A DNA stretch of 25,811 nucleotides from Collodictyon triciliatum (taxonomy: Eukaryota; CRuMs): positions 1 through 25,811 of the forward strand of contig JBHJMP010000135.1 of the NCBI GenBank assembly GCA_043381765.1. The letters are read 5' to 3'. The notes under the pieces are model-generated. The model was not told where the DNA came from, did no database searches, and was given only the letters and a program-made list of their open reading frames with translations. Numbering within the stretch: position 1 is the stretch's first letter; every line of letters starts with the position of its first letter. The translations under genes and the position numbers were made by a program. Shown in pieces: positions 1 to 25,811 of this stretch.

Positions 1-1064
1 TTTAAAAAAAAAAAAATTTAATAGATGATAAATTTTTTTTTTTTTTTTCCCCCCCCCCCCCCCCTTTATTCGATTCCAAGTGGAGCATAATGTATCCTCT
101 GTTTCCATAGTGTTGTGCATCAGTCACGAACCTTTGATTGTCTCCAGATACATCACTTTCAGTCTTCCATAGAGGAATGATAAGAGCACAGTTTGCAATC
201 GAAGTTAAAATCATAGATGCTATCGTAGTTGAGTCACTGTTTGACGTGTAATAAGAAAATGATCTTAAATCTGTTGGTTTCAAGCCTTTCAAGAAAAGAA
301 TCATGTTGGAAAAAGGTGGTGGTAAAAGATTCAAGCTGGTAATCTCAATATAAATATATGCTTGGCAAGCTCTTACGTCACTTTCTTTTGAAGAACAAGA
401 CATAATATCCACATAAATGTTAAGATATTTGCAGCTTGGATGAATGCACCCATGAAGGCACCGAAGCTATCTCCCTCTGGGAGCTCATCTACAAAAACAC
501 CCAGCTACCGAATATGAAATGTTATGAGATACATATTCTTTTGGAAAAAAAAAAAAGTAAATATATATGTATGGGGCCAGGACATGAAAAGAAATCTGTA
601 AAGACAACCAAAGAAAGGTAAGTATCCAATAGCTAAATGGCTGTATAATAAACATATGGGCTATTTATATACGTACCTTTGTCCACAGCCCATTCGCAAT
701 TAGGTATGGGTATACTCCGATAAGCACAAACAAAAGGAATATAGTCGAGCTACACGGCCATCAAATTAGTCATGAACAAATGTTGTTGTTGTTGTTTTTT
801 TTTAAAAAAAAAAAAAAAGAAAAGCAAGAGCAATGACCACAAAAGTGAAAATGAAAAATGAAAGCAATATAAATGAAAAGAAAGGAGTATGTGTGTAACG
901 CCAAAGAGTAGTTTTCCACATGAATTCCTCTTGTTCAAGACAGTTTATTACGTGATTGGAATCGGCTTCTTTGTCTCTGTCGAGTTCTCGTGTAACAGCG
1001 CGCGCGTCTCTGGAGACACAACTTCTGGATATGTCGCACCAGCCTTTGACTGAGACGTCGGCAT
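1..1064 (-). CDS. SLC52/RFVT-like riboflavin transporter, 5' part (3' end off window)
   Basis: This is a multi-pass plasma-membrane protein predicted to import riboflavin. Exons read on the minus strand are 1064-952 (start ATG, MPTSQSKAG...), 749-677, 488-377 and 236 to about 132; the rest lies beyond the left edge. Exon 1 (ending in AC) joins exon 2 (starting in C) in phase, and exon 488-377 joins exon 236 in phase. Exon 2 gives a first membrane segment ending in YPYLIANGLWTK. The third exon has ELPEGDSFGAFMGAF followed by a second hydrophobic helix, and the fourth a third helix ending in IPLWKTESDVSGD. This matches the SLC52 order of a helix ending in NGIWVELP, then KELPEGW, then two more helices. 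The stretch between TM1 and ELPEG is about eight residues short, so a small exon between 488 and 677 is probably missed. The 16-base C run at 49-64 is intronic. Family call fairly sure; the substrate is inferred. Confidence 0.7.
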
Positions 1065-2049
1065 CGCAATATACGTGCGCTTCAGCGCAGATTAGTCTTG
1101 ACATGGAAGGAAAACACGCAAAGGAAACAGACAGAGACAAGGGAGCCAGACAAAGGAATTCCACACAGAAGACGCACATAGAAGACGCACAAAGAAAGAA
1201 AGGAAGGAAGAGAGAGCACATTGGAAGGGATCTTCACGATTGAAGAGGACCCAAAAGCTACGTTGGTTGGGCGGCTGATTCGGAGTCGTTGTATCTTTTT
1301 GGTGGACGCGGCCTCTTGTGCGTTGCAGTAAGTCTCTTAGTTCTTGCAACCCAATCGCATGTGCGTTTTAAGTTGGTTACAGGGATACAGAAATGGGTAA
1401 TTCTTATCTGAGAATCTATTACTATATCTGGATGATATAATAAATCTGAAACTTATCGTCAAAATAACTAATGATTATCCTGTTTTAGATGTTTATTAAT
1501 TGAGCTATACGTATTATAATCGAATGACGTGAACTTGTCGATTATTGAATCTGAAATCTCTCACGGATTCTCCGTAAAGTCCAGATATGTCACGTGTCCA
1601 TACCTTACAAAGTCTCGCGTTGTTTCTTTTTGCTCTAATCTGAATTTACTTTATTTACTTCTCCCCATCTTATATTTTCTTCTCTTATTCTGTCAGCCAA
1701 CTGTGCTTGTCAAACTCACAAGTATCTCGATGTGTGTGACTTCATCCCCGCGCACAAACACAAAGTCACCGAAAGACGGCCTTTTTCCGACCTTCACAGT
1801 GATCAGAATTGATAACACAAAAGGCTCCCGTGTCACGTAGTCGCTTTTTTTTTTTTCTCTCTCTTTCTCTCTCTAATACTCGTTGAAAGTTCTCCTTTGA
1901 ATTCGCACGTCATATTCTTTGCCGCGGTTGCTTACCATATTATGGCAAAATACAAGAAAATAAAAACATAAAATAGAAGACTCTCTGTAAAGACAGGGTG
2001 GTATGAAACTTACTCGTACCTCTTCAAAGATTGTCTGTACCTTTAGAGA
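1065..2049. promoter_or_regulatory. Divergent intergenic region between SLC52-like gene and sAC
   Basis: About 985 bases separate the two divergent start codons, so both promoters should lie here. I see no supported gene. The open frames in this stretch are short, low in complexity and overlap each other. A CT-rich run (about 1850-1875), often found near fungal transcription starts, lies 175-200 bases before the sAC ATG. No TATA box or specific operator can be defended. Confidence 0.35.
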
Positions 2050-15752
<13,703 letters not shown>

Positions 15753-15844
15753 NNNNNNNNNNNNNNNNNNNNNNNNNNNNNNNNNNNNNNNNNNNNNNNN
15801 NNNNNNNNNNNNNNNNNNNNNNNNNNNNNNNNNNNNNNNNNNNN
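15753..15844. other. Assembly gap 3 (92 N)
   Basis: Interrupts the last visible sAC exon (from 15722, KIRTVRKPIL...). The sAC stop codon is probably in the gap or just after it. Confidence 0.99.
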
Positions 15845-15887
15845 GATAGTATTTAGTGTGAGGTGAATGTTCGAGAAACTGCATATT

Positions 15888-15893
15888 AATAAA
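15888..15893 (+). terminator. Possible AATAAA poly(A) signal of sAC
   Basis: AATAAA shortly after gap 3 and before the DDX59 start at 16075. It fits the end of sAC, but the stop codon is not visible, so the spacing cannot be tested. Confidence 0.35.
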
Positions 15894-16074
15894 ACGTAAT
15901 CAAAGTACCACAATGTTATCAATAAGAAGAGCGGAAACATAAGGAATGATATCATCAAGCATCCGAAAGATTTCTACCACACAGTGTAGATGGAAAGAAA
16001 ACGGAAGTTTTATCAGCATCGAATCACTGATTAATCACTTGTCTATTTCGTTGTTTCATCGAAGCTGTTTGTGA

Positions 16075-20968
<4,894 letters not shown>

Positions 20969-21515
20969 GCTGTACAGACGTAAAATATCGAGAAAATAAA
21001 AAGTCGAATAACAAATTATGTGACAATCAGCACGTTTGCTTCGTTATGATTATCATGATATGGAGGGGTTTAAATTCATTAAAAAAAAAAAAAAACCCCT
21101 TGCACTCGGTATAATGCGATTGGAGTGAACTACTCAATTCCTGTCGTATTCCGTCGACTTTTTTCTTCCTCTTTTTCCTCCCTTTAATAAAAGAACATCC
21201 GAGACCTCATCCACACTCGTTGGAGCGTGGCATCACACGATTCTGCGCGCCGCACACAAATAATGCCAATTCACTCGGAGCCGCACCAAACCAAGACGAA
21301 GGCAGCAACACGAGTCGATGATAGGTGAATGCCGTTTCTGCCTTCCTCTCGCTCTGTCTCTGGCCTGTTGGACAAACCTTGCACTTGTCCGCTTCGTCCT
21401 TGTGCTGCAATCAGCTGACGAAAAGCAGTGTATCTGATTCGGTAGCGTGGCCCAAGGTGGCATGGTTGATTTAAGAGTCATGTCAGGGTCGAAAAGTCTT
21501 TTTTTTTTTTTTTTT
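20969..21515. other. DDX59 3' region and spacer to gap 5
   Basis: No gene supported. From about 21190 the G+C content is clearly higher. At 21441-21500 a short stretch resembles a degraded leucine tRNA (see findings). It ends in a T run at the gap. Confidence 0.5.
21186..21191 (+). terminator. AATAAA poly(A) signal of DDX59
   Basis: AATAAA about 190-220 bases after the candidate DDX59 stops, within TTTAATAAAAGAAC. The position is reasonable; the hexamer alone is weak evidence. Confidence 0.4.
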
Positions 21516-21971
21516 NNNNNNNNNNNNNNNNNNNNNNNNNNNNNNNNNNNNNNNNNNNNNNNNNNNNNNNNNNNNNNNNNNNNNNNNNNNNNNNNNNNNN
21601 NNNNNNNNNNNNNNNNNNNNNNNNNNNNNNNNNNNNNNNNNNNNNNNNNNNNNNNNNNNNNNNNNNNNNNNNNNNNNNNNNNNNNNNNNNNNNNNNNNNN
21701 NNNNNNNNNNNNNNNNNNNNNNNNNNNNNNNNNNNNNNNNNNNNNNNNNNNNNNNNNNNNNNNNNNNNNNNNNNNNNNNNNNNNNNNNNNNNNNNNNNNN
21801 NNNNNNNNNNNNNNNNNNNNNNNNNNNNNNNNNNNNNNNNNNNNNNNNNNNNNNNNNNNNNNNNNNNNNNNNNNNNNNNNNNNNNNNNNNNNNNNNNNNN
21901 NNNNNNNNNNNNNNNNNNNNNNNNNNNNNNNNNNNNNNNNNNNNNNNNNNNNNNNNNNNNNNNNNNNNNNN
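21516..21971. other. Assembly gap 5 (456 N)
   Basis: Removes the 3' end of PSMA3. About 70 C-terminal residues of the family length are missing and are not found left of the gap. Confidence 0.99.
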
Positions 21972-22811
21972 GACAAGTGAGCTCATTGAGTTTGAGTTTC
22001 TCGAGTTCTGTTTTTGCTGCTGCTCGGCCTTTTCCGATGGCACAGCCATAATAGGCCTATTAAACACGTATAAAAAGAAATTGAGTGGTGTTGGACTCAG
22101 GTCAGAGGATTGGTGTCATTCTTGAACGTTTTTCTCAATGTTTATCTAGACTTTCGCAGATGTGGCAATGGTAATAGTCACCCAGTATTTTTTGGTTACT
22201 TCAGAAGAGTATGATTATGCGTTGCAAGATAAAGACATACATATGCGGCACCCGAAGGGTCAATGACATGAAGAAGGTGTCCGTGTCTGGGGTGATATGA
22301 AGCTAGCATGCCTGTGCACCCGAAGGGACGGACAGAACCGTATAGTGTGTACGCCTGCATAATTCGTAAATCATGAAAATCGCATTCCCATTCTCTTTTC
22401 TTCTTTTTGGACAATGCGCGCTTTTAGATTTAGACGTACTGGGGCAAGAAAGAAGCACTGTCACTCCATGATATGTCATTCATTCATAGAATATAATAAG
22501 TTACAGCTAGACAATTAAAAAAAAAAGTACCTGGTAGAATAAGCCAAGTCTCTCAGCAAGGACTTTACCGGGGATTTGGTCTCCATAAGTTTCGCGGTAG
22601 TTTGTGGCTTCCTCCTCGGCTCGGCTAGCTATCTGGCGGGCGTCAGCTTGAAGTCCGGCGAGCATCTGAGTTATGTTGCATAGAGGAAAATCAGTGATGT
22701 ATAGATCGGAAAAAAGGGGGAATAGCTTTCAACTATACCAGCATCACGTAATAAATAATCCTTTCTTATGAAAAGTAAAGAGAGAACCAAAAAAGAAGAA
22801 AATACTTTACA

Positions 22812-22899
<88 letters not shown>

Positions 22900-23329
22900 A
22901 TGATAGAAAAATTCACCATTCCAAGGTGCTTGTCTGGTGTGTGAGAGCGTTTGTTGCTTCCTGGGATCAGCATCTTTGAGACTATAAGCTTTTCTGCGGC
23001 AAGAACAACTCCGTCTTTACAACGGGCTCCAATCACGGTTCTGAATGTAATTGTAACAAAATCGTTGATGATTGCGAGAAAATGAAAATGAACGAAGATA
23101 CAAACAATGTGAAATGCAAAATTCTTTGACAAACCCGCTGTTGTCGACAGCCTTCATGGCATAGTCTACTTGAAAAACATGACCATCGGGAGAGAATGTT
23201 GTGCACGAAAAATCATACTATGGGGAAAGCTTTTAATTGTTGATCTCAACATGCGTACAAACATTGTAGACAGCAACAACAAAAACAATGACAAAAACAA
23301 TGACAAAAACAATGACAAAAACAAAAACA

Positions 23330-23426
<97 letters not shown>

Positions 23427-23492
23427 GCATTTTCATATATAAAAATAGCAGCAGGGAAAACATAGATTCACCCCAGTTCCGATGCTAGACAT
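21972..23492 (-). CDS. PSMA3: Proteasome subunit alpha type-3 (alpha-7, yeast Pre10), 3' end in gap
   Basis: Non-catalytic subunit of the outer ring of the 20S proteasome. Exons on the minus strand: 23492-23472 (MSSIGTG), 23217-23135, 23040-22917, 22665-22531, 22354-22241, and 22056 into gap 5. All junctions keep phase. The N-terminal alpha signature is clear ([20 protein letters not shown]), then [16 protein letters not shown] and [11 protein letters not shown] typical of alpha-7, [49 protein letters not shown] and [20 protein letters not shown]. IGxRCKDGVV with GSNKR separates it from alpha-4 and the other paralogues. About 190 of roughly 250 residues are visible. The start is fixed by MSSIGTG, which matches the family N-terminus. 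Introns 1 and 3 carry long ATT repeats in sense orientation. Confidence 0.95.
22814..22894. repeat. (AAT)n microsatellite in PSMA3 intron 3
   Basis: Reads ATT on the sense (minus) strand of PSMA3, as in introns of the plus-strand genes. Confidence 0.95.
23273..23424. repeat. (ACAATGACAAAA)3 plus (AAT)n in PSMA3 intron 1
   Basis: Three copies of a 12-base unit (about 23284-23320) run into about 92 bases of AAT repeat. On the PSMA3 sense strand it is ATT-rich. Confidence 0.93.
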
Positions 23493-23760
23493 ATTGTCCT
23501 TTCTGTGTCAAGTACGTTTCTATTTTAGAGTGTGTTAAACTTCAGTTTGTTTATTTTCTAGCGACAAACCAGCTTCAGCTTCGAATGTAACAATTAAGCT
23601 TTGAAAAGCCAAAAAAAAAAAAAAAAGCACGTCCCAAAACAGAACCCAGTAGGCGTAGAGAACAAAACAACATGAAGCAAAAATAAGTCAAAACTCGAGG
23701 CTCGAAAAAGTGATTGGAAGGTCAAGTTCGGAAATAATAGTAATAATAATAATAATCGTC
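23493..23760. promoter_or_regulatory. PSMA3 upstream region
   Basis: The sequence 5' of the PSMA3 start, with a 16-base A run (23611-23626) and a short AAT run (23736-23756). It should hold the PSMA3 promoter; no specific site is recognisable. I see no yeast-type GGTGGCAAA proteasome element on either strand. Confidence 0.3.
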
Positions 23761-24586
23761 ATGAGCAAAGGAAGCAATTCTCTGGGCGATCAAAGTGTGA
23801 GCGAAGTAGACTCAAAGTACAGAGATCAAATGCTCGACCAACAAGGCTGGCAGCAACTCCTTTCTTTCTAGCTAGGACACAGTATTATCCACAGGCAGAC
23901 TCTGCTTCTACAGAATCGTAGGGCTTTGTTCGCAATTGGACGATCGATTTTGCCTTGGCTCTGATCTTGGGTGGCGAGCTTTTGTGCTTCGCCAGAGAAT
24001 GTTCGATCTATTCCTGGAAACCCTCCCGGGTTGGTAATGTTCTATATACCGTACCTTATATATCGTATGCTCCTGTCCGAACAGGGCAATTCCCTACGCC
24101 CTTCCCCTTACGATGAGGTATCACGCAAAAAGGATTCTACGCGTGATTGTGATGGGTCGTCATCTTTGGCAGCATCGCGTATCTCGGCCTCGTCAATCGG
24201 TCGCAGCGTGGGCTAGTGAAATACAGACCGCTAGTTGCAACGCAAAAGATCGTGGAGTCGCTGGCCTGGGCTCTCTGTTGGTATCGCAAAGACATGGATG
24301 CCTTCTAGAGGGCGTCTGCATGTTGTTTCCTGGGGTACTTATTAACTTCGAGATGACGCGTTTGGGAAATGCTTCGATGTCCATCCCGTGAGAAGTGACA
24401 TCAATTCACGATACGAAATCGGTCACGGACTATCAGGGATATGGGTGCCTGTGTATCCTTGCGAGCGGTGATGTCGCATTACTCAATGCAATCTTGAGGT
24501 TCAACAAGGAATTCCCCAAGGTTATTCATGAGCCAGCATTCCATGTTTCGCACATAGGAGAGAAACTTCATGTGTTATGGATATAG
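23761..24586 (+). other. Unassigned low-stop, G+C-richer segment: unknown gene or pseudogene
   Basis: Not recognised. One plus frame from ATG 23761 to 24216 is broken only by a TAG (23869-23871) and a TGA near 23960; it begins MSKGSNSLGDQSVSEVDSKY and later reads RPSPYDEVSRKKDSTRD. A second frame from 24113 to 24586 has a single TGA (24389-24391) and ends FHVSHIGEKLHVLWI. A third frame around 24215-24308 reads KYRPLVATQKIVESLAWAL. The base composition is visibly richer in G+C and CG dinucleotides than the flanks. It lies between divergent PSMA3 and convergent RPS28, which leaves room for one plus-strand gene. It could be an intron-split gene I failed to splice, a decayed gene, or a transposon remnant. 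Confidence 0.3.
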
Positions 24587-24636
24587 CTAAAAGACTGGAT
24601 TGTATAAGGATCAAATGAGCTTTCCATGCTTCGTCG

Positions 24637-24642
24637 TTTATT
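24637..24642 (-). terminator. Possible AATAAA poly(A) signal of RPS28
   Basis: AATAAA on the minus strand about 190 bases after the RPS28 stop. The distance is long for a fungal 3' UTR, so only tentative. Confidence 0.3.
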
Positions 24643-24828
24643 GCAGCGGTTGGGCGAAGACGTGAAGAGTTGCTTATCAACAAAAGGTTCGTGGCAGACA
24701 ATCCAGCCCGAAGAGGTTCTACACGACAGGCGAGACAGTTATTTGAGTGGCTGACACAGGGGTGCAGTACTTGTGAGATATGCCGCATTAAAGAAAGCAT
24801 GGTAGGGTATTGCAAGAGACTCACGTGT

Positions 24829-25329
24829 TTAGCGAAGGCGTCTGGCTTCACGCTCGGACTCCAGGAGGGTGATAACATCTCCCTCGCGGACTGGGCCCTT
24901 GACGTTGCGGATCATGGAGCGCTCGGTCTTGTCCATGAGTTCAACACGGACTTGAGTGATGCCACCGCGGGATCCGGTGCGGCCGAGGCATTTGCTGACG
25001 CGAGCGAGCTTGATTTGGTTGTCCTGTGAATTGGAACAGGCGCAGGGTTAAAAGTCTCTCGGGCTGAAAACCACGTGAATGAGTGAGCAGGTGGAAAGAG
25101 ACACAGCAGATTGTTGAGATCTTGGTGTCGCGGAATTTGCAGATCAGACAATTAGCAAGAGCCCGGGCGTGGGATTTCTTGGTTGTGCGATATTTTTTCC
25201 TGTGGCTGGTGATTGAGTGTTTGTGAAAGCGGCAGTGGCGTCCGTGGGGGTGGCAATATGAATTGATTTTGAGCATGTTGAGGTGCGTTGGAGGATGGAA
25301 TCAGCAGATGTCCGGGATTTACTGACCAT
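24829..25329 (-). CDS. RPS28: 40S ribosomal protein S28 (eS28)
   Basis: A small protein of the 40S subunit head that lies near the mRNA exit channel. Two exons on the minus strand: 25329-25327 holds only the ATG, then an intron of 303 bases (donor GTCAGT, acceptor CACAG), then 25023-24829 with the TAA stop. The product is 65 residues, starting [20 protein letters not shown] and ending with [12 protein letters not shown]; the family is 63-69. The central block [19 protein letters not shown] is the eS28 signature. An intron directly after the start codon is common in fungal ribosomal protein genes. It is richer in G+C than the neighbouring introns, as expected for a highly expressed gene. An unknown gene starts divergently 322 bases upstream. 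Confidence 0.96.
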
Positions 25330-25651
25330 GTCGAGGTTCTTGGTGGTGCGGGCAGACTAAGGGACACGCGGTATCGATAGCAGTGGTCGAAGGCGAAAGA
25401 GATTTTTGAGTGCCTTGTTTTGGGTGGCGCGCAATTCTTGAGGGGACGTGGGTTATTTTCAATTTCCACATATGTCGAAAATAATGGTGTCATATAATAA
25501 ATATGATTGATAAAATACGGTAATAATCATGCTTTATTGCGCTTTTGTTTTTTCCGCTTGCCCTTTTCCTTCGCGTGCTTGCTGCATCAAAGTTCCTCCC
25601 TTCAACTGCCTGGTCGCATACCCCCGGTTCACTCGCCCGCCCAAGTGCAGC
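25330..25651. promoter_or_regulatory. Divergent promoter region of RPS28 and the gene at 25652
   Basis: 322 bases between two divergent start codons. It contains pyrimidine-rich stretches (about 25535-25575) but no site I can name. Confidence 0.4.
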
Positions 25652-25678
25652 ATGGCCTCCAATCCAGTTGCAAATGAA
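25652..25678 (+). CDS. First exon of an unidentified gene (continues off window)
   Basis: ATG 25652 opens MASNPVANE (9 codons), followed at once by a perfect donor GTATGT (25679-25684) and a T-rich intron that runs to the window edge. The context GCAGCATGGCC is a good start context. The product is unknown because only nine residues are visible. Confidence 0.5.
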
Positions 25679-25706
25679 GTATGTTCCTATTGGAATTATT
25701 TCTTTC

Positions 25707-25811
25707 TCTTTTTTCTCTTTTTTCTCTTTTTTCTCTTTTTTCTCTTTTTTCTCTTTTTTCTCTTTTTTCTCTTTTTTCTCTTTTTTCTCTTTTTTCTCTT
25801 TCTCTTTTTCT
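25707..25811. repeat. (CTCTTTTTT)n nonamer repeat at the right edge
   Basis: About eleven copies of a 9-base pyrimidine unit inside the first intron of the gene starting at 25652. It continues to the window edge. Confidence 0.93.

Noticed and set aside
802-1349. Overlapping minus-strand and plus-strand frames upstream of sAC as genes
   Set aside because: Only the frame starting at 1064 splices in phase into the transporter; the others are low in complexity and overlap it in other frames.
21233-21980. Long open frames spanning gap 5
   Set aside because: They are open only because N codons are not stops.
22247-22330. Twice-occurring GCACCCGAAGGG in PSMA3
   Set aside because: Both copies are coding (P-F-G-C and P-S-G-A on the minus strand) and conserved in the protein family, so the repeat is coincidence.

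Overview
The window looks like AT-rich nuclear DNA of an early-diverging, probably zoosporic (chytrid-like) fungus. The genes have many short GT-AG introns. Introns and spacers are packed with ATT, GTTTT, CTTTTATG and similar microsatellites. The gene content (a soluble adenylyl cyclase of the ADCY10 type, a DDX59-type helicase, an SLC52-type riboflavin transporter, and a protein of RLY/F-x-P-K-I repeats usual in flagellated lineages) fits a fungus that still makes flagellated cells. The species cannot be fixed from the sequence, and a non-fungal flagellated protist is not excluded. All gene models below were assembled by eye from reading frames, splice sites and matching codon phases.

Layout, left to right. 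(1) Minus strand, 1-1064: 5' half of an SLC52-like riboflavin transporter that runs off the left edge. (2) About 1 kb of divergent promoter region. (3) Plus strand, 2050 to about 15752: a roughly 30-exon soluble adenylyl cyclase with two class III cyclase domains, a P-loop ATPase and a TPR-like C-terminus; its last exon runs into a gap. (4) Inside one sAC intron, between two assembly gaps that lie in the same ATT/ATTCTT microsatellite, sits a whole second plus-strand gene (11571-14666) with a 30-residue poly-Gln and RLY repeats. It is either a nested gene or, more likely, a misplaced contig. (5) Plus strand, 16075-20968: an 18-exon DDX59 orthologue with a HIT zinc finger and all helicase motifs. 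(6) Minus strand, 21972-23492: proteasome subunit alpha-7 (PSMA3/Pre10), its 3' end lost in a 456-N gap. (7) 23493-24828: an unassigned region that is visibly richer in G+C and poor in stops. (8) Minus strand, 24829-25329: ribosomal protein S28, split by an intron right after its start codon. (9) Plus strand, 25652 onward: a 27-nt first exon of an unidentified gene, divergent from RPS28.

The genes do not form an operon or an obvious pathway. sAC makes cAMP in response to bicarbonate/calcium in other organisms, DDX59 is an RNA helicase, and PSMA3 and RPS28 are housekeeping. The strongest second-look items are the gene lodged in the sAC intron, a His where class III cyclases carry the transition-state Arg, a 15-bp duplication flanking a poly(A) tract, and the unassigned G+C-richer block.
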